Positions 1-13,738 of a DNA stretch of 64,000 nt are shown one piece after another; position 1 is the first letter of the stretch; each line of letters begins with the position of its first letter. The DNA comes from Apteryx mantelli (taxonomy: Eukaryota; Chordata; Aves; Apterygiformes; Apterygidae): positions 131,714,516 to 131,778,515 of the forward strand of contig NC_089980.1 of NCBI RefSeq assembly GCF_036417845.1, written 5' to 3'. A program made the translations under genes and the position numbers. The notes below the pieces were generated by a model. That model was not told where the DNA came from and searched no databases. It saw only the letters and a list, made by a program, of their open reading frames with translations.

Positions 1-43
<43 letters not shown>
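1..43. repeat. (TA)n(CA)n microsatellite at the left edge
   Basis: The window opens inside an alternating TA tract that switches to a CA tract and ends in CACG. It is a compound dinucleotide repeat whose left end lies outside the window. Confidence 0.95.
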
Positions 44-46
<3 letters not shown>

Positions 47-3000
47 ATAGCCTCAAAGTAACAAAGCTAAGTTGCAAGGAATAAATATGCTTACAGAGCG
101 GTGCTGATATACCAAATAGAACTGGGAATGACTTTCAAATATGTCTGATCCCACTGTAAAAGTGTCAGGGTGTGTGTCCTTTGCAGGAAAAGGGCTTAGC
201 CAGTAATAATTTGTTTTCATTTTAAGATGATGTTTTAGTTGGGAAGCTTTTGACAAAATTCAAGTTTTCAATCAATGAGTTAGCCAACACTCTGAATGGA
301 AACTCCCAAAACAACACTGAAAGGTTATTAAAAAAAAAAAATCTCTAAAAATACATTCTTTTCAGCCTTAGCACTTCCAAGGAACTGTTAAGCTGTTCTC
401 AAATATTCCTATTGCTCACTAAAAACACTAGTCAAAGAAATAAATAGTAATTCTGATAAGACATTAATAAGCTGCTTTAAAACACAGAGTGTTTAGAAAG
501 AATGTTACTATAAAGTGCTTCCGTTTCCCGCATAAACCTAATTTCAGAGCCAACAGAACCAATTAAATTGCCTTCAAGAGCTCTTCCCAGCCTTTTTTCC
601 AAAGAATTCCCCCTTTCCCCTAACAACAAAGCTAGCGGACGGCAAGCTAACATACATCCCCGTACATACATATTAACAATGTGAATCATCTCGCTTGTCT
701 TTGTTTATGCATATATGCAAACACATTTTCCAAAAAGGCTTAACGTCGCCTCTCAGCAAGAGTGTTAAGACTACCACCCTCCTTGCATATCTACACATGG
801 AATTCCTTACCCTGCTGCTTAGTATGTAAAGACATACAGTATACAAAAAAAAAACCCAAAACAAAACAAAAAAACCCATAGCAACAACAGAAATCCATGA
901 ATATGAATGACAAAAGAGGTGGGAGTACATTAGGATGCAATTTTTAAGCACCCAACTTCAAAGTTTTGTTTCCCTCTTCTCCAGGGGTTCCCAAAGCTCT
1001 GTACAAAGAAGGCCGCTTAATGCATTTAATACACAAGACATCCCACTTGGGAGGAAGCAGAAAGGACGGGATATAAAATACGGCACTGTCCGCTCAGCAC
1101 ACAGCTTCTGGCTGCCCAGGCTTACAGGCTGGCCCATCTGTCCACTGTCTCAGCACCACCGCAGTCAAAGATGCCTTGTTCCCAGAGCAAACCTGCCTTT
1201 TGAAACACACCCTAGAGGAATTTTTCAGTATTTTTCCAAGAAGGGAAAGGGCTTGGGGGGACAGGAGGGGAGGAGAGAGAGAGAATCACAAATCAGCATG
1301 TTGGACTGAGGACCTCCACCTGGCTGGTGCCTCCATAAACCGGGCTGTTTTGGACACTTACTGGCTGAGATCCCTGACAAGATGCTCACCCTACTTCCAA
1401 GAAGTTGGTAAAGGTCCTCCAAGTGTTAGTCTTGAGGATCTATTTTTTTTTCTTTTTGAGTATAGCCTCAATTAAAGAGCTTTTCTGCATGCTGAGAGAA
1501 CCCCCACTTTGGAAAATAGAGGCTTACTTCTTTCTTCGGATTAAAGGAGTCTAAATATAAATATATGATATAAATATGTCACAAAGGGAGCCAGAAGATG
1601 GCAATCAAATTTGAAACTCTCCTGATTTCATATTCCAGCGCAAATTCAACAAAACACCCCTTTGAATAAAGTCTGGTAAACGAGTTTTCCTGTAGAACTT
1701 GACATTTGAAGTTCTACATGGTATTGTCTTAAAAGCGCCAAAACTTTGCAGTGTAAAGAGACACCAGATCTTCACACCTGTGGCTGTATGACAATTAACA
1801 TTAACTTAGCACCCTCAACATCTTGTTCAAGAAGTGTTTCAATGTTTGTGTCCTACTCTTCACTCATGTTTACACCCTCCTTCATTAACGCTCCACAAGA
1901 ATCTCACCGTTATCTGCATACTACATTTTTTGCATGCTCAGTCTCAGAAGACTGCTATCGCTTTTCCCTAACATGCAGAGATGCCACGCACAGGAATGCC
2001 ATCATTGCCCCAATAACCTTGAGATCAGCACACAGAGCTTTCTAAAAGGTAAAACCTGGTCGAGTGGGCAATTTTGACCTCATATTTCATATTGCTGATC
2101 CTAACTTAGCTGGAAAAAAAAAAAGAAAAAAAAAAGATCAGTACAGCTATAATAGAAAGCCTGTAGGCACATCCTACCATTAAAATGATGCTGTTACTAG
2201 CACAGCCTGTATTAATTCCTGAATATGCAGAAGTATTTCTTTATTAATAGAACAACTATCTCCATGACAGTTTTTTTTGCCAGTATAAGTTTCATCAAAA
2301 AAGAAAATCCTTGACTGCAACCAACACTATTAGAGCAACGAGTGCTTCTAATGTAGTCCCAGTGAGACAGTGCAAAGAATCTCCAAGTAGCTATGGTCAT
2401 GTCAAAGCATTAGCTATGAGCATACGTACTATCAGAAGTACATGTCACCAATGCTTCAGGAAACTCACTGAACACATACCCTGAAAAGATGAACCTGCAA
2501 ATAATTTCTTTGCAAAGGTAAGAAAATTTTCAGATTTTCCCTGTCCCTGAGACAGGGACTGAAATTGTTTTTTCTGATGACTGAGTAATTCCATAGAGAT
2601 ATGCTCTCATCTATCAAGGCTTTTGTAGCCCTGGAAGAGAGTAGTGTAATGGACCTTAAATACCAAAGCAAAACAACTCCCGCATCATTCAGTTGTTCTA
2701 CTTTAAAGTAAAAACATAAAAACATGTATACTTTATGAATACACATGAAAAGAAAACATTCATTTCAGACAATTTTAGCAACACCAACCTATCAACATCC
2801 AATAATATTTTGAAATTTAAGATGCTTAAAAGGAGTTATCACAGCACTAGGTTTCTTAATTCAGAAGGTCAAGAGAAAACATGCACTGTATTCCAGCCAG
2901 AAATGAGAAACGAGAAAAGCAGTGGAAAAAAAGCAAGACAGTATCCAAACAAAGTCCTTACAAAGCTGTGATTCCTTACAAGTGGCTAAGCCTAAAAAGT

Positions 3001-3377
3001 AATGTTTTCCTCAGCAGGATAAAAGGATCTAGAGAGCAGCATACCTGAGAGTGAGCACAGTTCTCCCAGGCTAGCAGTGTGATTTTTGGTACTTCTCTAC
3101 AATTGAACGTAGAAAGCTCCAGAAAACTAAGTTTTAACCTAAAGTAATTTAAGACAGACTGAATAGAACACATCATTGTTTTATAAATACAGGTCAATAT
3201 TCATTGGACAATCAAAAAACTTGGTATAAAAATAAATAAATCTTTTTGGTAGGGATCCAGTATATGCACATTCAAGTCTCACCAACACATCATATATAAA
3301 GGTTTCACTGATTTCTCTTTTCCAACTCATATCCCAATACGCAACTAGAAACCTAGTCTGAATTTCCCATTTTCCAA

Positions 3378-3705
3378 CTTGCGTCCATCACAGCTTGTGC
3401 TTTCTCTGAGCACCTCTGAGACAAGCCTGGCTCCACTTTCTCTCCCATTAGGTAACTGAAGACAGCAATAAGATCCTCCTCCTTAGTTTTCACTTCCTAA
3501 CGAACAAAGCCAGCTCTCAGCCTCTTCTCGTACATCACGTGCTCAAGCCCCCGATCATCTCAGTAACTTCTGCTCTGCTTGCTCCAGTATCTGTCTCATA
3601 CTGGTAGTCCAGAACAGGACAGCGTATTCCAGATATGGTCTGTAGGCACCAAACAGCAGGGAAGAATCACTCCTCTCAACCCGATGGCTGTGCTATGATT
3701 TGTCT
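3378..3705 (-). mobile_element. Diverged CR1 LINE fragment (3' part of ORF2)
   Basis: Reading the plus strand gives the complement of CR1 ORF2. Segments about a tract of 'gataagatcc', a 'cagctctcagcctcttctcgtac' type block, 'ccagaacaggac' and 'tattccagatatggtct' line up in order with the younger CR1 copy at 49.9-50.2 kb. Mismatches and small indels are many and no open frame survives. It is an old, 5'- and 3'-truncated copy in minus orientation. Confidence 0.85.
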
Positions 3706-4483
3706 TCCGAGGAAGACAAGCATTACCTGGATACATGATCATGTTTGTCCTTCATCAGTGTTAATTAAGATAAAAATTATAACACCTCTTAATCTTTCTT
3801 ACTTCAATTTTTTTTTTTGTGAGCTAGTTTTTTAGAGCATACTTTAAGGTTTTCATCTTCATATAAATCAGTCAAGTAGGCTCTCTAAAGCCAAGACCTC
3901 ACAGATAAAACGCTTTCGCTCTCTCAAATTCTTTACAAGTTGATGACTTGCTTTTGCCAGCAGAATCTTTGCTGCAATATATATTCTGCCCCAATTCCAT
4001 GTCACTTCTTATCACGCACCTCCAAACAACATCATACTACTGATGCCTGGAAATGCTTTTAAAAAATTTAAACCTTTGGTATTTTTGGGTGGTTTAGATG
4101 TGGTTTAGTTTGTGTGAAGTCTCATCTGGCATCCTGAAACAGGCTGGCTGGCAGTAGGTGCATAAGATGCATTAAAAGTTTGCCACACCGCTGATAAAAT
4201 AAAATAGTATTAAATTAAAATAGAATTTAAAAAAAAAGTGGTAAAAAAATCTATTGTCTCACAGAACACAAAGTATTCTTCAGAAATATCCATCAAAAAA
4301 AAAAATCAAAATTTTCTGATGATTACCTCTTGACAGTGAAAATCCTCCAGAGAGTAGTATTTTAATTAAAAAGAATGTGTTTAAATGCCCATTGTCCCAG
4401 GGCATTTTTCTGGGAGAAGAATCATGACGCAATATGGCTTTCTCTCCTGAAAGCTGTACCTGATCAAGCCCCTTCAGGAGAGA

Positions 4484-4505
4484 AAATAAATAAATAAATA
4501 AATAA
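4484..4505. repeat. (AAAT)n microsatellite
   Basis: About five tandem AAAT/AATA units lie in ITSN2 intron 2. Confidence 0.9.
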
Positions 4506-5514
4506 TAGAATCTCTCTGAGAAGAGGAAATCTCAAAATCATTCTTCTTCAAGAGAGGTTACTTTGCTATTTCCCAACTTCATATGTGAAATATCCACCTG
4601 AATGAAGCTAACACTGTAGTTGACCACATTGCATTTTCAGGGGTCAAAACTCAAGAAAGGCTGAACTCTGAGTGTGGATTCTACCTACCTAAAAAGAACA
4701 TGCGGGACGACAGACACAAACAATCCAGTGCTACACATCACTCATTTAAAGTACCTTCAAGACTTCTCTCAAGATGACAAAATATATACCGACTTACCTT
4801 CCTATAACAGATATTATAGTAAATTCAATGTGGTGGCACTCATACCTACATAGTGCTGGAAATAAGCAACTATGCTGGGGATCAGACAACGTTTTCTGCT
4901 CCTGTAAGCTCATTCTAAACAGAAGGAGGAGCACATGAGGGTCTGGTTATGACAGGATCGTGGACTTCAGCATGATGGCTCTTCAAATGCCATTACAACA
5001 CTACATCAGACTGACAATCTTCTGAAAACAGTAAAGGACTTGCTTTGACAGGCCACCAACATGAAATGGAAACAAGCACTGTTCCCTCCTTAAAAGGCTA
5101 AGCTGCAATTGAAAAAGGAGGAGGAAAAACTGCATTCCTAGAAGAAAAAAAGTAAAGGATCTTGAAAACGCTGCTGTAAAACCTTTGCCACTGGTTAGTA
5201 TTTCCCATAGGCAAGAGGTAGCTGCATAGAAACCAGTATCATTAGTGAAAATGATAAAAGCATCCTTTTCACTTGTGGAAAATTGTAAGACATTTCTCAC
5301 ATTCTCCAAAGATTGTGTGTGTTTTTGCTGATAGGTTTTGTTTGTTCTTCTGCAATCAAAAACAGGCTCCTACAAGCTACAAAGTTAATTAATTCCACAG
5401 AGATAATAAACCTAAATTGGAAGAGCGTTCCTTGTACACACAAGTCGCAAGGATTCGTAATTATACACCACCTTTTTAACCATCAAAAAAATAGCATTAA
5501 AGCTCCATAATGAC

Positions 5515-5605
5515 CCTAAGTAAATATTTATCCCATGTTAAAGACAGGAAAATTTCAAGATAGGCATGTGGCAGCTTGCCTGAAGCTGCACAACACAGGG
5601 GGTCT
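5515..5605 (-). mobile_element. Possible MIR-like SINE core relic
   Basis: The plus strand resembles the complement of the MIR core: a 'tttatccca..ttaaagacaggaaaa' block followed by 'agcttgcctgaagctgcacaacacag', which mirrors the MIR text 'gaaactgaggc..acttgcccaaggtcacacagc'. The match is by eye and diverged. Confidence 0.4.
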
Positions 5606-8600
5606 TGTAATTCCACCACCAACTGCATTACTGTCTCATATTGGTAGACTCAAGAGGACTGTTTGGTGTGAGATTACTTAGCAGCTCTCTCATATGGCTG
5701 CATGACATCCTGGGATAATCTAATAATTCCAGTCTTCCTTTGCCTGTATTTGTAGATAATCATTTATCGCAGAATCACTTATTTCAAATGGGATTTAATA
5801 GGGGCATTAAGGCACTGAGGATTCCACACAACTGAAAAGTAGAATCATATTTCTAATTTTTCCTCCCTGTTGGGTACGTTAGAAGTTTTAATATGTACAG
5901 AACATTTACCCTGATTCTGAAAACTCCAAATTCCTCTTTAGTCTTTTTGCTATTTTCAGGATTTCTCTCCTCCTTATGCTGTTTCCTTCTATCGAATGCA
6001 GGAGAAAACGTTGACCAATATCAAGCATTTATTCCTATTTAGGAGTGTAAACACGTTATGAACTGCTTCTTCTGTGGCAGGAATTGTGTGTGTTCTTTGA
6101 TCACCTCTCCCAAAATGCTGTCTACTCTTCCTTGATGGATGCATCTACGTAGTCAAAAGGAAACACCTGTAACTAAAGCTCTGTTAAACAGAGGAAAAGG
6201 GCTCCCATGTTTCCCTTTCGACTTTGGATTTTCACTACAATAATAAGAATGTGCCCACTGAAGCCAAGAATATGCTTTTTTTACATTTTGGAATGTCTCC
6301 GATTGTGCTATTCAAAAATAACTGTTATAAACAGACAGGCTGTCAAACAGCATCAGGGAAGTGCAGGGCCAGACAGATTTGGCCAAGAAACGCTCGCTTA
6401 ATTCCAGAGCGTGCTTGCAGAAGCACAACCACAGGAGCAGACCCGTACGTTATGGCATAATTCATAATCTCCCCATTACATATACGATTTCTAGATATTT
6501 TGGTGCATTAGAAATCCATAGGTTCAACAATTCACTAAAATCAAATATTGGGACTATATAAACTAATCATGTGCCCTGTGAAACAGAAGCAGAACTCTGT
6601 ATTATGCAATAATTTGTTTGATGGTACAGTAACTGGAGTCCCACTTCCATATATCAAATTCATCTGTAAAATAAGAACATTAAAAGTTCTCATGCAATGA
6701 TCTCAATGTATAAATATAATCCTTACTTTTAAACTGAGTATAATCCATAAAACAATTTAAAGATACATAATATTCCAGTGTATGCTAACAGCAAAGATAG
6801 AACACTTGTTTTCTGAATTAAGGCTTCTTTTACAGTGTAGCTTGAGGATTCCAAAGCACTTAAAATACCAGCTTGTAATAATGGGATAATATTTCTATAC
6901 TTCATAAAAATCACAAAATCATTTGGCTCGTTATGGCGACCCATTTTCAGAAGCTCTTTTAAAAAAAAAATCAAATTACTGCCATGCTCAACTGGAATAT
7001 AAAGCAATATACCAAGCAAGCAGAATATTTAAAACAAAACAAAACATGCACAGTAAATAACAGCAATTTTGCTTTCAAATAGGTAAATGAAAGCCTTTTA
7101 AGAATTTTTGTTAGAACTCCGCTAGTGTAAAAATATACTATGAAACATACATAAAAGTGACAGCGCTCTTACTTGCACCTCAGTACGCTACCTTTTGCAC
7201 TAGTTTTTGTAGTATTTGTGACAACTCATCCAACAGTATTTTATGAAAGTTTTTATGAAACCAGATTCCTATTTCTCAAAAATTGTAACTACTATAACCT
7301 ACAATATTTGCAAGCTAGTACTTCATTCTGAAAGCAAATTAACTCTTCCTTTTTCTTGCAGAATTAGTTGGCACACAGACTTGTCTTAACCTAAACCTTC
7401 CCCACATCCAGATTCAATGGGGACAACATAAGTTGCTCTCCACTCACATCTAAGTATCTTCTGCCAGTTCAGGAAAGTCAACGCCATTTCACAGTTCTGA
7501 CTGAAATCACCTGTATTTGTTGAGTTGCTAACACTGACGCACATGAAACAAGTCTATTATTCTAGCAACTGAAATTGCCATGTATTTGCCCAGTATTAAT
7601 ACTGTCTGATGGATTTTAGAGATGAAAAGAGGGAAAAGATCATATTTTTCAAGTCACACCAACAAGAGCCTTTCCACGGGGAGGTATGAAAAGCTCTATG
7701 CAAGCAACACTATCAAGACATAAAATGGGCACCCTTTGCCAAACTCTCCTACTCCCGGCCGCAAAACCTGCCTCCGTCTGTTCTTAACGTCAGCATCCTA
7801 CCAGTCCTCGAACTCTGCAGCCCTCCTTCTCAACATGAGGGGACCTGGACCTCCAGTTTAGGGCAAGTCAGCAGCTCTCCCGAGTGAATCCTGCCACCTT
7901 GTACAGAATCAAAGCATTCAGCGAGGAAGAAATAAGATTTAGTCATTACGGCTGAGGAGGAAGCCTGTCAGAGCTTAGACTAAAGTCTTCCAGTTCTCAA
8001 AAAGGATTGTTTCATTGCTGCTGCGGCTCTTCAGCATTTGCAAAGAGCCGACAACTTAATTAATAAATTACAAAAGGCTAATTTGTTTAATTATTGTCTA
8101 GCAAATCTCTGTGGAATGTAGCAAAACTAATAAGATTCAGGTCAGGTTCCATCGGCAGCTGCTAGTAAATCTATTAACTTGGGGAGAAATGCAGGCAGTA
8201 AAATATCAGAAAAGAGGACGCAAAGTGAACCCTGAAATGCTGGGAAGTAACCGAAATGATTCTCCGACAATAGCATGCACTGACATAAAAATCAGAGCAG
8301 AACTATGTTCAAAGAATACTACATTCTTCAGAGTAACTTTTATAGTTCTTGTCATTCTCTGGCTATTAGAGTGAAAATGACTTTTTCAGGTTCTCAAAAT
8401 AGGAGACTTGATGAGGAAGTCTGGGATGAAGAGGAAGGCTGATGGGATATATTTAAAAAGCAGCATTATGATATGGACAGACTTGAACGGGAAGAGGAAA
8501 AGAGAAGAACAACTGAATAGAAAAAATACACAGGAAGAGTGGGAGAGAAGGAAAAAAAAAAAAGAGGCATTTCCTGGTCTCTGAAATAAAATACATTAGG

Positions 8601-8789
8601 AGATAACTTAGGAATAAAACACAGTAATGACCAAGCCAGTTCAGACCAAAAACCCAGCTAAGTACCCTGCTTCCAAGCAGCGAACACCTACCACAGAATT
8701 TAAGAATGAGGCAAGTGGCGTGGTTATACTTCCCCAGAATAATTTCTCAGCCTCCAGTGTGGCTCCTGAATCAGGAGTCGTAGCCTGTT

Positions 8790-8985
8790 AACAGACGGAA
8801 AATCCATCTAAACCTAATCATCTACAGAATCCAAGTGTCTACCGTATCCATCACTCCAACTGCTTCTTTTCCAAGCTGAAAGTCCTAGTTTATTTAATCA
8901 TTCCTTCAGTGAAAGCTGTTCCACATCCTTGATCATTCCTGTTACCCTCCTCTTTATGATGCTAGGTCTAATAGAAAGAAACCAT
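8790..8985 (-). mobile_element. Diverged CR1 LINE fragment
   Basis: The order of blocks 'tttccaagctgaaagtcctag', 'aaagctgttccacatccttgatcat' and 'gttaccctcctct' matches the complement of CR1 ORF2 near its C-terminus (compare 50005-50090). It is an old, short relic without an open frame. Confidence 0.75.
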
Positions 8986-9181
8986 GCAGGGAAAGCTGGA
9001 AGAAACACAAAGGTAACAGAAGTAAGAATAAACCAGTTTGCCTAAACAGGACTCATTATAATGTTGAATTACTAATAAGCAGAGCCTACCAACTATATCC
9101 AGTACATACACAATACTACTTTACCAATGCACTAAAAAGTTCAATTTTAAGTGTAATAAATCAAGCAGACAATTTTTAATT

Positions 9182-9735
9182 TAAGAACATAAGACCTACT
9201 GTATCGGGTCATAACAAAAGTCCCTTATCCTGTCTCCACGGTGGCTCATGGCAGCTACTTAGAGAATAGAATAATAAGAGTTCTTCCATAGGTATTCACT
9301 GTTAACTTTCAGAAACTGGCAATTTGGGAGCCTTCTTGAGCCAAAAGAGGCACCTTGCCAACTGCATTTGCTAGCCACAGAATAGATCTTTCCTCCCTAA
9401 ATTCTGATTCCAGGTACTTGCAACTTTTGATTCCAAAGCATCTTGAGACAAGTAATCCCCAAACCTGAAATTCTTTGGGTACTGCTTTCCTTTTCTGCTA
9501 TGAAAAACAAGTGAATATTCTTTTCCTATTCGCCTTTTATATACTACCATAGCTTTACAGGCTTCTATCATATCCTCAACTCAGCTGTCTCTTCTCTGAA
9601 CAACTCTAATTCAGACCCCTTAACACAGAAGCCATTCTCTCGCTTTGGCCATCTTTTTCACCATTCTCCATTCTCTTTTTCTAATTCTAGGCTTTTTCAG
9701 AGGAGAGGCACAGATCCTGGCAACAGTGGGTAATT
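9182..9735. mobile_element. Old CR1/L3-type interspersed repeat
   Basis: The segment opens with 'agaacataagacctactgt' then 'cgggtcataacaaaagtccc' and 'tatcctgtctccacggtggc'. That is the signature of a repeat common in sauropsids ('agaacataaga..ctgggtcagaccaaaggtcc..tatcctgtct'). Later blocks such as 'caggcttctatcatatcctc' and 'tctcttctctgaacaactct' fit LINE-derived text of the same kind. It is highly diverged, and the exact subfamily and orientation are not settled by eye. Confidence 0.6.
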
Positions 9736-10218
9736 TTCAGAATGATAAGGTTAGTGGGTGTTATTTTTCCAAGCCAGGTTAAAAAGTACTGGCCACCTAT
9801 TCCTTAATCCAATCTGAATATAAAATGTGAGAAATAAGATGAGGCATGCTGCTGGCATTCCCATATACATCATCCACATTAGAAAGAAATAGCTTAAACA
9901 TAACTCACACCTGTGTTGTTTTTTTTTTTTTTCTTCCGAAAGCTTGAAGATATCTTGTGAAATACAGTGTTACAAAACCAACATCATTTGTTGCATAGCA
10001 AATACCTGTAACTCTTAGGAAAATAAAGTCAATTTTTTCCCATACTGTTATACAAATATCCACACAAACTGGAAGAGGTCTTTGGTAACAGTGAACCAAC
10101 ACTTCCAGAAAATGTGTTTACTAAAGAAACAAACACTGTGCTGCAGACAGCAATCACAGGTAAAGACAAAATTATGGTTATGAGATGAAGGGTAGAGGAA
10201 GACATGGGAATTGCGCTT

Positions 10219-10249
10219 AAAAATATATATATATATATATATGTATATG
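10219..10249. repeat. (AT)n microsatellite
   Basis: This is an uninterrupted AT dinucleotide tract followed by a short TATATG extension. Confidence 0.9.
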
Positions 10250-11309
10250 TTTGGTATACTTTAAGTCAAATATAACTTTTAAACAACGATGTCAATAAAT
10301 AGCACTAAAACAACATTAGATTTCAGTTAACTTACATGTTTGAGACTCACACACAGAGGTCTACCAACTAGACCACAAACATTTTGAAATTATTGAAATG
10401 TCTTCTCTGAAGTTACCTGGTAAGAATCCTAGTCACCTGAACATTAATTTAGTATTCTTTAAGCTTTCCAGTGTTTTACCCCTACCATCTCTCTCAATTA
10501 AGATTTAAGGTTACTATTCAATTATAAGAAAAACAACAGATGTCTTAAAGAACTGATCCAGTATATTGAAAAGCCCAAACCTAAAAGATTTCTAATTAAA
10601 AGTAACACAGCGTAGTATAAATACATTTGACAGACAATGGGCCAAACCTAAAAATGGGTTTACTCTTGCCATAACAATTAGAGGGCTAAACCTGAACTCA
10701 TTTTGCCAATACTAATTAATATTATCTACGCACTGTTCAAAGTGGATGGGTCATGATGATGACAGAAGACGTGGTCTTTAGTAGACGTTAAAGAGGTACC
10801 ACGTGACAATGCCAATCAGCCCTAAGTTACAACAACTATAAGAAGTGGTTTATCATAGTAGTACATTTCCCAAACTTTTTGCGCTAATCCTTCCTTCAAA
10901 GAAGTGAAGTTTTTAACAGTCAATGCCCTTTGAAGCTCTGCCATGTGGTAGATTTATATTTCTGTGTCCCTTCAGCTAAGCCTTCAGGCTCTCGATCCAT
11001 TTTGGGAAGAACATGTAGATCTTTGCAACCCATCTCTTCTGTTTTATATGCTTTGAAGAACAGTAAAATCACTATGAAGTCTCACTGATGCCCAAAATGA
11101 ATAAAGCAGCTTACATTATAGTACTACTGTTCTAGATTTAAAATGTCTTGGCTCTCCGCTAGATGTAATCTTACCTTATATAAACTAACACATAACATTA
11201 ACAAAGCAAAATCTTAGCAAGACAAAGTGGTTATAGGCTTAAAGTAAGTTAACAGATGGAAGATAAACACTAATCTCCACTAGGTTACTATCTAATTTTT
11301 TTTCTACTT

Positions 11310-12560
11310 CTTAGGAGCATTGGGTTAGAAGGAATTTCCAAGGTCACCATGTTCACACTGCTGCTGCTCCAAGAAACTATAATGCACTAATTATTTCGCA
11401 AACTGCAAGCTCCACCTTAAGGCAATCAGATTTTTTGCTTCCACTATGTCACAGAATGTCACTGCTGATAGCACTGCTCTAGTTTCCAACCTACCTACTC
11501 TAACGGTCAATTAATTCCTGTTTAACCTTGTGCTAACATTGCCTTTAAATAAAAGTTATTTTCCTTCCTTAATGTTTACCTTCCTAATAAAAAAATACAG
11601 AGTAAATTTATTTATTGTAAAGTAAATAAAATGAAAAAAAAAAAAAAGCACAAAATCCATGTAAGCTTTTATTTTGGTAGGTTAACAAAGCCAATCTCTT
11701 TAGTCCTCCTTAATATTTAATTTGTTTCTCCTGGATAACACTGAAGTCTACTTCTGCACCTATTACATTTTTTGGTTTTCCCCTCCTGAGGGGATGACCC
11801 AAATTCTACCCTGTATCCCAGATGTCGTCTCACCAGGGCCTTATACAACAGCATATACTATTTCTTACTTCACCCGATACATCTTAGGATGTATTTCCTT
11901 TTCCTCAAATCACATAATTACTATGTGATCATCTGACACATCCGGTTGTCTTCCTCCTTAATCATAGCCAAGTGCCAAGTTCCCAATGTCCAGCAAAAAA
12001 TCTTGTTAGCCCATAAAGGTATGACTAATAAGCTATTTGAGGAGAGCATAATAGAAACGGGATGAAATTTAATCAGACAATGATATCCAGTTCATCCTGT
12101 GTAATTCTGGCTGGACAATGACTCCTAAGTTTGTGTCATCAACCAATCTAACCAGCACAAACTTGCTTTTTACTAACGATGCTGGCATAAATAGTAACAA
12201 ATATGACTGGTCCCAAGATAACAAGCCATGAAGATTTTCACTATTACAATCTCCTTGCCCTCTAGACCTCTTAGTCTAGTATTTATCTCCCTTGTAATCA
12301 TTTCTTTACCCATCCTACTATTCCTCTACTTATTGCCATTTTCTCCAGGTAACTAGAAATGTTTCATGCTGTACTATTACAAATCATATGCTCTACTAAA
12401 ATCCAAACACGAGATCTTTCATACTTTATCTACAAAATCCAGTCGTTGAAGAAAGGTGCATATTGTCCTTTAATAAACTTGGCTGCATTTATTTCATTTA
12501 ACATTTCCTTCCATGTCTAATTATATCTTCCTTCCAAAATTTCCTCTGATGTCTGGCATG
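11310..12560 (-). mobile_element. Long ancient CR1/L3-type LINE relic
   Basis: On the plus strand the blocks run in the order expected for a CR1-type element in minus orientation. First comes a 3'-end-like 'gggttagaaggaatttccaag', then 'tgtatcccagatgtcgtctc' with 'accagggccttatacaaca'. A 'tttgtgtcatcaaccaatct' block matches the 'gtatcgtcagcaaacttg' part of the young copy. Next are 'gatgctggcataaatagtaac' and 'gactggtcccaagataac', then upstream ORF2 text. Together they span about 1.2 kb. No open frame remains. The copy is much more diverged than the one at 49.7-50.7 kb and may predate bird diversification. Confidence 0.65.
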
Positions 12561-13738
12561 TGAATCAGATTATCCTCACAATTAAATACTAATAATACAC
12601 TTGGTATTCCACAGTCACATAACATGATTCTTGACTTGTTAGGTTTAAAGAAAACATATTAATATGGCACATACAACTGCAAATCTGTATTTTTTCAGAG
12701 CCTGAGAATGGAAGATGGATGCCCCTCTGACTTGAGCATGTGAATTTTGCTCTATCTCAGCTGACATCACTGTGCTCACTGAAAACTGAGAGGAGGATTA
12801 CTTTATAAATTAAGGCCACAGAAAATCTATATCGTTTTCTTCACCACCTCTGTTTCCTTTCCAGTGGGAGAACCACTTTCGATACTTTAGTTGTAAGCTC
12901 TACTTCAGCTTAGCCTCCTTATCTATACTTGCTGACATCTAAGCCTACAGTTCCCTTATCTATGATGCACACAAGGTAAAGAGTCATGTTGCATTCATAT
13001 AGTTTTTAGCTGAACTGTGAGGACCAGGGTTCCTCCTAAATCAAAACATTTTGAACAACAGATCTTGAGACAGCCTTTTTGTTTTGTTTTTTTAAACAGA
13101 GAAGATGCAGCACAACTTGAAACCAGGGAGCACTTTACCCTTGCCTTCAATGACCTCATTCAATCCATTCATGTCTAACCTAGTCACCAAGACACCTCGG
13201 TGTAGGGACATGAAACAGAACTCTGTTCACAGAAGCATAAAATCGCCTTTGACTCGTAGAGGTTGAGAAAGATGTCAAATAAGAGTTACAGGTACTACTT
13301 TTTGCACCTCAGTTTACCAGACGTTATTTTCCTGCTGCATCACAAGAAATTATATCAAAGGAAACAGGCAGTAGGAGGGAAGAGGAAGTACAAATAACAA
13401 CAACGTGCAGCCCAAGAATACTGGTGGTACTTAAGGAAACAATGTGAAAGATATGGATCGGCAAATACCGCCTTCCTTGTTCCAGCTAGACTGTCAAGAT
13501 TAAATCTCTCCCCAGACCAAGAGCCAGGGTCAGTGTGGGTATTAAACCTTGAAAAATTCTCACGTAGAGAAGAAGGGGAGCTCAGAGGACAGCAACATCT
13601 TTCAGCAGATCTCCAGCAGTAACAGAAGGCATCCTACAGCAGAGTTTACTTCTTCCCACTTTGTGTTGAAGATGGAGATCGCAAGGATAGATTAAAATGC
13701 ATTTCCACTTAATTTAACTATTACAGGCCTTTATCCTT

